The notes beneath the pieces were generated by a model. The model saw nothing but the letters and a program-made list of their open reading frames with translations. It was not told the origin of the DNA and did no database searches. DNA of 16,072 nucleotides, from positions 1 through 16,072 of the forward strand of contig JAETTS010000018.1 in NCBI GenBank assembly GCA_021769025.1. Direction: 5' to 3'. This DNA comes from Enterocloster bolteae (lineage in GTDB: Bacteria > Bacillota_A > Clostridia > Lachnospirales > Lachnospiraceae). A program made the position numbers and the translations under genes. Below, one piece after another: positions 8,175 to 14,921 of this stretch. The first letter of the stretch is position 1. Every line of letters begins with the position of its first letter.

Positions 8175-9854
8175 CTATGTCCTAAGACATACAATGCTGA
8201 ACAGCCGGTAGAGTACATACCCATTGGCGCAAAGCATCAGATACAATATACTACGGTTTCTATCCTTTGTCAAAATTAACCAGTCATTTTTACATGCCAT
8301 GAGAAAAACCGGCAGAAACGGCAGAAAGTACCTTCCCTGAACGCCGCTTATAACCTGGCTGCTGACAGGGGTCCAGGCAATGAGCATGGAGCCGAAAGCC
8401 GCCGCCACGCAAGTTCCACACACGACAAAAACCCAGATTCTTCTTCCGCCTGAAAGAATCAGGGATTCTCCCGGTTTTCTAAGGGCAAGCGCTATCAGGC
8501 AAAAGGTGAAGAAAACCACCAGCACATAAGGTACATCCAGCCCCTGATCCATATTCCCAAGATACGCCCCTACCATTGTCAGATGATGGGTCTGGGCCTG
8601 CCAGAGGATCGTTTGGTATACCATTTGGATCACCTTCCCAGGATTGTGAAGGAGAAAGTTTACACTGTACCCTGCTTCCCCAGCCCATTCCACCACCTGA
8701 TCCGAAGCTGTGGCAAAATTAGCGATCAGCCGGCTGTTTATCAGAACCATAGCGATCCCCCAAGCCCCTGCTACTGCTGTTGCAGACAAGGCCCATCTGG
8801 CCCAGCCTCCGAATTTTTTTACGGGAATCAGAAGGCACAGCCCCATCAATACTCCATAGATCATCTTACAAGGTCCTGCCACTGCCATGAGAATCATCAG
8901 AACCGCCACATCCTTTCGTCCCACTGTCTCTTTCTCATAAGCAAGATCAAGACAGACCGATATAAAATAGAAGAAACATCCCATGATCATCACATCATAG
9001 GAAAACGAAGCGGATAGATGCAGGGTCATAGGAAGAAGCGCTACCCCGAACAAAACTTCTTTGCCAAAAGGCAGCCGTTTCATTGCCAGCGTGGTTATGG
9101 CCACAAAAAAGAGAAGGTTGAAAAAACGGCCCAGATATGCCAGCCATATACTGTTCAGATGAAGCATCCTGGCAACCGTGATTCCCAAGGCCTGAGGGAC
9201 ATAGGCCAACGGTGTTGTCACTACCGGATAATGGACGCTTGCCGCAACCTGGCTGTCTGTATCCAGGAATCCTTCCTGCCCAAATTGTATCTCTTGGGGC
9301 GTCGGTTCCCCCTTGATTCCCATTCCATGAATCATCCGGTAGGTTTCCTCCCGAAGTTCCTGCCCCAGAACCTTCCACCGGCCCCTTTCTCCGATTCCCG
9401 TGTTTTTCCAGATGTCATCCGAATCCTTTTCATAGGTGTATACACCATAGACATCTTCCAGAAACCAATCAGTTCCCCGCAGAAGCACATTACCCTGGTC
9501 ACTTACTGCCTGTTTTCCCATCATGCAGCTGGATAGTTGGTAGGCACCGATGTAATGGCTGATCTCATCCGGAGCGGAAAGCGGCGGCAGAACTGCCAGG
9601 TACAAGGTTCCTAAAAAAATCCCTGCAAGGGGGTAGATCCGCTCCAAACTCCATTTCTGTTTGCCTGCCCAGTGAAAAAATACCACACCCAACACCGCTG
9701 TTCCCAAAAAGATGACAAACACCAAGGCCAGATACCAGCCGGACAGCCAACTGTCTCCTGTGGCCGCCACTGCCTTGCCCACATCCTTGTAATGTCCCAG
9801 GGCTGCCAGGATCATAGCTGCCCAGACCGGCAGCCAGGGTTTAATCCTCTTCAT
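8175..9854 (-). CDS. DUF2142 family polytopic membrane protein, predicted GT-C-type glycosyltransferase
   Basis: The protein is 559 residues with many hydrophobic segments. Family marks are LPPLSAPDEISHYIGAYQL at ~89-107 (acidic DE at 96-97 in the first large outer loop), FGVALLPMTLHLSASFSYD at ~269-287, and near the end GVQGRYFLPFLPVFLM. Members of this family are thought to be GT-C enzymes that use a polyprenyl-phosphate sugar on the outer face of the membrane; D96/E97 sit where the catalytic acid of GT-C enzymes usually lies. The start ATG at 9854 has AGGAGG 8 nt upstream and overlaps the preceding DUF2304 gene by 14 nt, suggesting coupled translation. In this cluster it would play the role of GacL, transferring a side-chain sugar to the exported chain. 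The family call is strong; the activity is inferred. Confidence 0.88.
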   Translation of the reverse strand: MKRIKPWLPVWAAMILAALGHYKDVGKAVAATGDSWLSGWYLALVFVIFLGTAVLGVVFFHWAGKQKWSLERIYPLAGIFLGTLYLAVLPPLSAPDEISHYIGAYQLSSCMMGKQAVSDQGNVLLRGTDWFLEDVYGVYTYEKDSDDIWKNTGIGERGRWKVLGQELREETYRMIHGMGIKGEPTPQEIQFGQEGFLDTDSQVAASVHYPVVTTPLAYVPQALGITVARMLHLNSIWLAYLGRFFNLLFFVAITTLAMKRLPFGKEVLFGVALLPMTLHLSASFSYDVMIMGCFFYFISVCLDLAYEKETVGRKDVAVLMILMAVAGPCKMIYGVLMGLCLLIPVKKFGGWARWALSATAVAGAWGIAMVLINSRLIANFATASDQVVEWAGEAGYSVNFLLHNPGKVIQMVYQTILWQAQTHHLTMVGAYLGNMDQGLDVPYVLVVFFTFCLIALALRKPGESLILSGGRRIWVFVVCGTCVAAAFGSMLIAWTPVSSQVISGVQGRYFLPFLPVFLMACKNDWLILTKDRNRSILYLMLCANGYVLYRLFSIVCLRT

Positions 9855-10245
9855 TATGCCTGCCTCCTGATTTGCCGTTTACCTCTGTCCTTCTTGTCTG
9901 GGCCTCCTCCTGGTTTTGCTTATCCGCTAGCGCCATCTGCTGAGTCAGTTCTTTTATCTTAGTCTCCAGCTGCGAAATATGGATAGTCATGTAAAATACC
10001 TTGACAATCAAAATAAAAATCGCACATACAAACAGAAAGTTGGTAGTTGCATAGATTCCTAGCAGATGGGAGGCAAAATCAGCTACTGACGGAAAAATGC
10101 TGAACACCACCAGCACCAGGGCCAGTATAATCCAGAAGATTGCATTCTCAATCTGCAACTTGGATTGACGAATCTTCCGCATCATCAAAAACAAAGTTCC
10201 CACAGACACCAGAATCAGTGCGATTCTCAATGTTACTGTCATCAT
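9841..10245 (-). CDS. DUF2304 family small membrane protein (GacJ-like partner)
   Basis: The protein is 134 residues with three hydrophobic segments (~3-22, ~33-56, ~64-88) and a hydrophilic, coiled-coil-prone tail (SQLETKIKELTQQMALADKQ). This is the standard DUF2304 layout. In group A Streptococcus the small membrane protein GacJ binds the GT2 enzyme GacI and raises its activity in making a polyprenyl-phosphate sugar. Here the likely partner is the GT2 at 12505-13197, whose own C-terminus has only one short hydrophobic stretch. The ATG at 10245 overlaps the stop of the preceding gene (ATGA at 10245-10242), and the 3' end overlaps the DUF2142 gene by 14 nt. GAGAGGA stands 7 nt upstream. Family membership is well supported; the partner assignment is inference from family knowledge and gene order. 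Confidence 0.88.
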   Translation of the reverse strand: MMTVTLRIALILVSVGTLFLMMRKIRQSKLQIENAIFWIILALVLVVFSIFPSVADFASHLLGIYATTNFLFVCAIFILIVKVFYMTIHISQLETKIKELTQQMALADKQNQEEAQTRRTEVNGKSGGRHNEED

Positions 10246-11219
10246 GACAGGTTCCTCTCTTTCTTATTCCAGTACTCCAGGTTGGAGGTAAGCTGCCTTA
10301 CCATCCACGCAGGTAGCTTTTTGTATCGCTTTCCCAGGAAATACCCCAGATATTTACACCCGCTGCCAAACACAAGAGGCACAAGCAGCCACGGGCGGCC
10401 TGTTCTTATGATCCCCATGGCAATCTGCTTTACCATCCGGATTCCTTCCCCTTCCGACGGGATCCCGTCAAACACCTCTGGATGGTCCGCCTGAGAGACC
10501 GCCAGGTCAAAATTGCGGCGAAGCTGCTGTCTTCCAGACAGATTGTGAGAATGAATCACCCTGGCATCTGCCACATACATGACCCCATATCCTGCCTGTA
10601 TGACTCCGGCAGCATAGATCATATCTTCATTAAATATAGTTGGATGAACAAAGCCTCCCTGTTTTAGAAAAATGTCCCTTCGATAGGCACAGCAGACATT
10701 GGAGGCAAAATAAGTCTTGATTCCCAGCTGTTTCAGATCCTTTCTTGTCTTTAACAAGCTTTCCCCCGGATAGTTGAAAGCTCTGCTCATCTGCTCAATC
10801 AACCTGCAGTCTTTTGTCGGAATCTGTCTGCCATAAGCCACAGCGACAGTCTGGCCTTCTGCTCCCTGGCCCTCAAATGCTTTTACCAGATATTCTACCA
10901 GGCGGTTGTCCGCAGGCACCGCGTCGTCTGTCATAAAAATCATCAGGTCAGCAGTGGAATGGGAGGCCCCTATGTTCCTGGTCTCTCCGTGGTCATAATC
11001 CTGTTTGGCCACATGGTACACCTTAAGTTCTGGAATCCCCCCATATCCTTTATCATTCCAGTAGGCACGCTCCGTATTCATAACAATGATCTGCCCGATA
11101 GGGTAGGTTTGCTTCGTCAACATCTGAAGGAGGCGGCTAAACGTTTTATCTGGTTTATATACAGGTATAATCACATCCACAGTGGGATGTTTCTTCCATC
11201 TCGCTTCCATATTATTCAT
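10242..11219 (-). CDS. Family 2 glycosyltransferase, rhamnosyltransferase-like
   Basis: The protein is 325 residues, a GT-A fold nucleotide-sugar transferase. Residues 13-21 read TVDVIIPVY; QDYDHGETRNIGA at ~73-85 resembles the HGxTRN motif common in rhamnosyltransferases; TDDA at 97-100 is the metal-binding DxD equivalent; FNEDM at 196-200 carries the likely catalytic base; and VIHSHNLSGRQ follows near 221. With rfbC in the same cluster, dTDP-L-rhamnose is the most likely donor, but the acceptor is unknown. A weakly hydrophobic C-terminal region (~270-300) may hold it at the membrane. AAGGAGG lies 4 nt before the ATG at 11219. The gene starts 12 nt after the flippase gene and overlaps the DUF2304 start by 4 nt, so it is translated within the same tight block. 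Confidence 0.9.
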   Translation of the reverse strand: MNNMEARWKKHPTVDVIIPVYKPDKTFSRLLQMLTKQTYPIGQIIVMNTERAYWNDKGYGGIPELKVYHVAKQDYDHGETRNIGASHSTADLMIFMTDDAVPADNRLVEYLVKAFEGQGAEGQTVAVAYGRQIPTKDCRLIEQMSRAFNYPGESLLKTRKDLKQLGIKTYFASNVCCAYRRDIFLKQGGFVHPTIFNEDMIYAAGVIQAGYGVMYVADARVIHSHNLSGRQQLRRNFDLAVSQADHPEVFDGIPSEGEGIRMVKQIAMGIIRTGRPWLLVPLVFGSGCKYLGYFLGKRYKKLPAWMVRQLTSNLEYWNKKERNLS

Positions 11220-11231
11220 GCAACCTCCTTT

Positions 11232-12503
11232 TCACGTTCCAACTTGACGGCCAAATGCACGAACCAGCAAAATCCATGCTGCTGCCACAAACCCCACGGC
11301 CATAACTGCCATCAGGATTACATATGCCAAAGCCGCCCCAGGAATCTCATAAGCGGCTACTAACCCTGGAGCCAGCCATACTGCCATCACAGTAAGCACC
11401 AGATAGATTCCGAAAATCACCTTCTGCTGCCGTATGATTACCAGCACGTAATAATATAAATTCAAACATGCATAGAAGCTTCCTCCCAGCACAATCAGAA
11501 CAAAAGATCTGTGGTAAGCAGTCAGGCTTCCTGTGTAAGCTGCCCCTAAAAGAAATTCTACGATTCCCAGCACTGGTCTTCCAAGGAACCAAGCCAGGAC
11601 GATTGCTGCCAAGCTCAATCCACCGATCACACCAGTGATCTTCATGAGAAGCCCTGTAAATTCTCGGAATCGCTTCTTCTCCCAATCGTTGGTCAGATAG
11701 GTCAGCACCGGCCGAATCACGAAACCTGCCACCAGATTGATCATGGAGGTTGGCATAAAAATCACATTAAAATAGCCGGATGCCACATCATCCAGACAGG
11801 AATCAATGGCATATTTGGCTGACGAAAAGATATAAAAATCCAGAAAAACAGAGACAAACAAAAGCAAGGTATCCGATGTGAGAGGACCAAGCCGGTCTCG
11901 GCTCCAGGACCAGTTCACTCCCGCCAGCCGTTTTATGACCCTCTGGTTAAAAAGGAACACTCCAGCTGCCTGAGCTGCCACAGCTGCCATGCAGGCCACC
12001 GCAAGATTGTCTCCCACAACCAAAACCGCAAGAAACGTACCTACAGACAAAAGAGTGCGGAAGGTATTGGATTTTCCTGTCAGATGGAGATTTCCATTTC
12101 TCTGAAACTCGGACTCATAGACATCGGCAAACCCATCAATCACTTTATAACACACTAGAAGAAACATGATCCACGCCTTTTTTGCATCATACCCGCTGAT
12201 GACAAGATACCCTGCTCCCACAGCCAATGCTGCCCCACAGGTTAAGACTCTGTGATGGAGATAATCGCCAAACCGATAGCTTTCCGCCCCGTCTGTAATA
12301 TGGAACGGGCGGATCCCAAAATAAGCCAGAAGAAACATCTGCTGGCCGAAGGTACTGAAGCCGAATGAGAAGATTCCCCCCTGTTCTTTGCCGGCAATCC
12401 TCAGCACAAGAAAGGAGAGTATCATGCTGGCAAATGCATAGCAGAAACTGCCGATCATATTCCAGATAATGTTCTGTCGCTCTACGGTTGATCCTGTCCT
12501 CAT
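11232..12503 (-). CDS. Polysaccharide flippase-like membrane protein (MVF superfamily, Wzx/GacK-like)
   Basis: The protein is 423 residues and hydrophobic throughout, with about 12 membrane segments. The N-terminus NIIWNMIGSFCYAFASMIL, leading into LVLRIAGKEQGGIFSF, is characteristic of polysaccharide-biosynthesis flippases. Such proteins turn lipid-linked sugars to the outer leaflet. Because main-chain export is already provided by Wzm/Wzt, the simplest role here is flipping the polyprenyl-phosphate monosaccharide made by the upstream GT2, as proposed for GacK in group A Streptococcus. The ATG at 12503 lies 1 nt past the stop of that GT2 gene, so the two are almost certainly cotranslated; AAAGGA lies about 9 nt upstream. 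Sequence alone does not identify the cargo. Confidence 0.88.
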   Translation of the reverse strand: MRTGSTVERQNIIWNMIGSFCYAFASMILSFLVLRIAGKEQGGIFSFGFSTFGQQMFLLAYFGIRPFHITDGAESYRFGDYLHHRVLTCGAALAVGAGYLVISGYDAKKAWIMFLLVCYKVIDGFADVYESEFQRNGNLHLTGKSNTFRTLLSVGTFLAVLVVGDNLAVACMAAVAAQAAGVFLFNQRVIKRLAGVNWSWSRDRLGPLTSDTLLLFVSVFLDFYIFSSAKYAIDSCLDDVASGYFNVIFMPTSMINLVAGFVIRPVLTYLTNDWEKKRFREFTGLLMKITGVIGGLSLAAIVLAWFLGRPVLGIVEFLLGAAYTGSLTAYHRSFVLIVLGGSFYACLNLYYYVLVIIRQQKVIFGIYLVLTVMAVWLAPGLVAAYEIPGAALAYVILMAVMAVGFVAAAWILLVRAFGRQVGT

Positions 12504-12504
12504 A

Positions 12505-13197
12505 TTATCGATTCCTTTTTCTGAAATTCTGAATCAGCAAAATTGAAATCAGCATCCGGGCCATATATCCTGCGGCTATCCCAGGCTTCAGATAACTTTC
12601 CCCGCCTTCCCGCTGCCCAATCACTACGGGAACTTCCGCCACCTTTGCCCCCTGCTTTAACAGGTAGGAAACCGTATCTGGCTCCGGACCATAGTTTATG
12701 TTAAGGGCAAATTCCCGGATCATCTCCTGATTGAACATCCTCATCCCGGATGTGGGATCTGTCAGCTTCACGCCGGTAGTCAGCCAGATAGCCGCTGTGA
12801 TCAGCCTGCTTCCTACCATTCTCATAGAAAAGTCTTTCCGGCTGTTTAAAAACCGGCTTCCGATCACCAGATCATAGCCCTCCTCCATCTTTTGCCGCAT
12901 AGGCTCAATGAACTCCGGCCTGTGCTGTCCGTCACCATCGAATTGAATCACATGTTGATATCCCTTTCTATAGGCATACTTCATGCCAGCCTGAAAGCAT
13001 CCGGCCAGTCCCAGGTTCACCGGAAGGTTCAGGAGGTTGTATCCTCTCTCCCGACAGATGTCAGCCGTCCGGTCTGTGGAACCGTCGTTGATCACCACAT
13101 AATCGATCCTGGGACGCTGCCGGCTTAACCCTTCCACTACCATCTCAATATTCTGTTCTTCATTAAACGCAGGTATAATCGCCAAAACACTTCCCAT
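12505..13197 (-). CDS. GT2 polyprenyl-phosphate sugar transferase (DPM/GtrB/GacI-like)
   Basis: The protein is 230 residues from the ATG at 13197. Family marks in order: LAIIPAFNEEQNI at ~5-17, VVINDGSTD at ~34-42, NLPVNLGLAGCFQAGMKYA in the first half, the DxD-type QFDGDGQH at ~85-92, VIGSRF at ~111-116, TDPTSGMR at ~146-153, GPEPDT at ~170-175, and a basic QREGGESY at ~195-202. These are the motifs of enzymes that transfer a sugar from a nucleotide donor to polyprenyl phosphate at the inner membrane face. The C-terminus has a single short hydrophobic stretch (MARMLISILLIQNF), not two clear membrane spans, consistent with a need for the DUF2304 partner. It is the first gene of the cluster, facing the divergent promoter gap. 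An ATG at 13209 would add four residues, but GGAGGAG lies just before 13197. The sugar is not determined. Confidence 0.92.
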   Translation of the reverse strand: MGSVLAIIPAFNEEQNIEMVVEGLSRQRPRIDYVVINDGSTDRTADICRERGYNLLNLPVNLGLAGCFQAGMKYAYRKGYQHVIQFDGDGQHRPEFIEPMRQKMEEGYDLVIGSRFLNSRKDFSMRMVGSRLITAAIWLTTGVKLTDPTSGMRMFNQEMIREFALNINYGPEPDTVSYLLKQGAKVAEVPVVIGQREGGESYLKPGIAAGYMARMLISILLIQNFRKRNR

Positions 13198-13200
13198 CGT

Positions 13201-13207
13201 CTCCTCC
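13201..13207 (-). promoter_or_regulatory. Ribosome binding site deciding the start of the first cluster gene
   Basis: GGAGGAG on the minus strand sits 3 nt (5 nt from its GGAGG core) before the ATG at 13197. The alternative ATG at 13209 lies upstream of this motif and has only a weak ATAGGA. Confidence 0.6.
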
Positions 13208-13209
13208 AT

Positions 13210-13342
13210 GTACGTGTCCTATTGTATCACGTTTTCCTCCACTAAATATTCCCATATTTCTTACGGATAACTATTATTTTTATTACGATTTTACAATAAC
13301 AGTCAAAAAATGTAAATTGCATATAGCATTTTCCTTGCAAAT
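13210..13342. promoter_or_regulatory. AT-rich divergent intergenic promoter region
   Basis: This gap is clearly richer in A and T than the genes around it and separates the minus-strand polysaccharide cluster from the plus-strand L,D-transpeptidase. It must hold the starts for both, or the plus promoter may extend slightly beyond it. On the plus strand the best but weak candidate is TTGCAT (13317-13322) with AATATG (13340-13345) at 17 nt. No clear operator palindrome was seen. Confidence 0.5.
13221..13229 (-). promoter_or_regulatory. Candidate extended -10 promoter for the polysaccharide cluster
   Basis: On the minus strand the sequence reads TGATACAAT, a TG-n-TACAAT extended -10 with 5/6 matches to TATAAT. 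A start about 7 nt downstream, near 13214, gives a ~17-nt leader to the ATG at 13197 and leaves too little room for the ATG at 13209. A second candidate on the same strand is TTGACT (13306-13301) with ATAAAA (13283-13278) at 17-nt spacing. I cannot tell which is used, or whether both are. Confidence 0.4.
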
Positions 13343-13376
13343 ATGGTAAATTATGAGTCATGGCTATTTCATTTTC

Positions 13377-13382
13377 AGGAGG
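13377..13382 (+). promoter_or_regulatory. Ribosome binding site deciding the L,D-transpeptidase start
   Basis: AGGAGG lies 8 nt before the ATG at 13391. The longer open frame from 13343 would place 16 residues ahead of what is clearly a signal peptide, so 13391 is the start. Confidence 0.75.
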
Positions 13383-13390
13383 TAATTACC

Positions 13391-14812
13391 ATGCGAAATT
13401 TTCACCGTTATTTAACATTGGTTTTATCAACCTTTGTTCTGGCTTCCGGAAGCGTATTCCCTGCTTTTGCGGATCCAGGTCAAGGAGTTGATCCAGGATA
13501 TGCATCCCAGGAGGGGACGGAAGTTCCTCAGGAATCGGTTCCCGCTGATGTTCCTTCAGAATCCCAGGTGAATCCGGAAGGACAGGTTCCTCAGGAATCC
13601 GTTCCCGCTGAAGCAGTTCCCCAGGAATCCGTTCCTGTGGCTGTCCCTTCCAGCGCACCAATCCAAATCCAGCTTCTGGATCTAGAGGCAATGAACTGGA
13701 CTCCGGCAGTTGCCGACGGTTCTCTTCTTCCGGTTGGTGGAAGTGGCGCTTTGTCCCTATGTATCTACTCGGTAAACGGTATGCGTGGCGACGTTCTCTA
13801 CCGCACTTACTCCGGAAGCACCGGATGGGGCAACTGGGCCCTCAATGGCGATCACACGGCATGGGCGGCAGGCGTTCCCATTGAAGCAGTTCAGATCCGC
13901 CTAAACGGCCAGATCGCAGATGCCTACAGTGTCTACTATTCTGCAACTTTATCCGACGGCACAACTTGCGGCTGGGCATCCAACGGTGCGACCAGCGGCA
14001 CAATGGCTACCGGCAAATATATTACCGGACTGCGCGCTGTTCTGGTTGCCAGAGCCGGCGGCGACACCTCCGGCCTCCATACCGGCAATGCAGTGTCCGC
14101 TCCTGCTGTTGAAGGAATCAACTTTTCCGGCGGCCTTCCCACGTACTCCAGCGGTACCGGGCAGCCTTACACCGGATGGGTGTGGAATGACAGAGACCGC
14201 TACTACTTTGTAGACGGCACGGCAGTGGTAGACTGGCAGTACATAGACGGCTACAAATATTATTTTACAGGAGATGGCAAACTGGTTACAGACTTAGAGC
14301 CCTACTTAAACCATCCTGGCCCTTTCCAGATCCGCATCAACAAGCAGATGAACTGCACCACCATCTTCATACAGGACGGGGAAAACGGATTTATCATCCC
14401 TTATAAATCTTTCCTGTGCTCCACTGGAGATGATACCCCCATTGGTACATTCCAGACTCCGGAAAAGTATCGGTGGCGGCTGATGGTGACAGGAGAATAC
14501 TGCCAGTACTTGACCCGGCTTGGTTCAGGCCTTCCCATCCTGATGCACTCTGCCATCTATGAGAAGCCGAACCCTTACACGCTGTATTCTTCCACATACA
14601 ACTATCTGGGCATCTCCAGATCTCATGGATGCATCCGCTTCACCACAGCAGATTGTAAGTGGATTTATGATCATTGCGTTTTGGGAACCTCTGTCACTGT
14701 ATACAACTCACCGGTTCCCGGCCCCTTTGACCGTCCCGCACTTAAGATTATCATTCCAGGTGAGCAGACCTGGGATCCAACGGATGACAGTGTGCCAGAG
14801 AATGGGCTGTAA
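13391..14812 (+). CDS. Secreted L,D-transpeptidase (YkuD) with ChW-type and cell-wall-binding repeats
   Basis: The protein is 473 residues. Residues 1-27 are a signal peptide (MRNFHRYLTLVLSTF, cut after AFA). A Pro/Glu/Ser/Val linker (~28-90) holds three VPQESVP repeats. Residues ~120-221 contain two degenerate clostridial hydrophobic (ChW) repeats, seen as GSTGWGNWALNGD and TTCGWASNGATSG. Residues ~261-302 are a choline/cell-wall-binding-type repeat (YTGWVWNDRDRYYFVDGTA, then IDGYKYYFTGDGKLVTD). The YkuD catalytic domain spans ~311-439, with H386 in MHSAIY and SRSHGCIRF giving the catalytic C414 and R416. The enzyme cross-links peptidoglycan stem peptides (3-3 bonds) or anchors proteins to them, outside the membrane. 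A short acidic/proline tail follows. It is transcribed away from the polysaccharide cluster and ends at a hairpin terminator. The domain calls are strong; the exact acceptor is unknown. Confidence 0.95.
   Translation: MRNFHRYLTLVLSTFVLASGSVFPAFADPGQGVDPGYASQEGTEVPQESVPADVPSESQVNPEGQVPQESVPAEAVPQESVPVAVPSSAPIQIQLLDLEAMNWTPAVADGSLLPVGGSGALSLCIYSVNGMRGDVLYRTYSGSTGWGNWALNGDHTAWAAGVPIEAVQIRLNGQIADAYSVYYSATLSDGTTCGWASNGATSGTMATGKYITGLRAVLVARAGGDTSGLHTGNAVSAPAVEGINFSGGLPTYSSGTGQPYTGWVWNDRDRYYFVDGTAVVDWQYIDGYKYYFTGDGKLVTDLEPYLNHPGPFQIRINKQMNCTTIFIQDGENGFIIPYKSFLCSTGDDTPIGTFQTPEKYRWRLMVTGEYCQYLTRLGSGLPILMHSAIYEKPNPYTLYSSTYNYLGISRSHGCIRFTTADCKWIYDHCVLGTSVTVYNSPVPGPFDRPALKIIIPGEQTWDPTDDSVPENGL
13523..13637 (+). 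repeat. Short in-gene direct repeats encoding VPQESVP
   Basis: A 26-nt unit at 13523-13548 recurs at 13586-13611 with one mismatch, and a shorter third copy starts at 13616. They encode VPQESVPA-type units in the linker between signal peptide and wall-binding domains. The near identity at DNA level suggests recent duplication, and the linker length probably varies between strains. Confidence 0.8.
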
Positions 14813-14828
14813 GATAAAAACAGGATAG

Positions 14829-14877
14829 AAAATTGCCGGTAGAAACCATGATGTATCAGTTTCTACCGGCAATTTTT
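14829..14877. terminator. Strong, probably bidirectional rho-independent terminator
   Basis: An 18-bp perfect stem pairs 14829-14846 (AAAATTGCCGGTAGAAAC) with 14859-14876 around a 12-nt loop and is followed by a T-run at 14873-14877. It lies 16 nt after the L,D-transpeptidase stop. The left arm begins with AAAA, so the minus strand also ends in a T-run and can end the convergent licD-type operon, whose stop is at 14922. Confidence 0.92.
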
Positions 14878-14921
14878 CATCTTCCTCTCATGAGATGCCT
14901 GCGGCATGATGGGGTTTTTGT

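Noticed and set aside
13343..13390. Extension of the L,D-transpeptidase start to 13343
   Set aside because: It would bury the signal peptide behind 16 residues; the ATG at 13391 has a perfect AGGAGG at 8 nt.
13386..13691. Minus-strand open frame rich in Pro, Glu and Arg, opposite the repeat region of the transpeptidase
   Set aside because: It is an antisense artefact of the VPQESVP repeats, with no motif and no start signal.
14893..14916. Small ATGCC-TGC-GGCAT hairpin followed by GGGGTTTTT on the plus strand
   Set aside because: The stem is only 5 bp with a 3-nt loop, and it lies just after a far stronger terminator, so I do not call it a second terminator.
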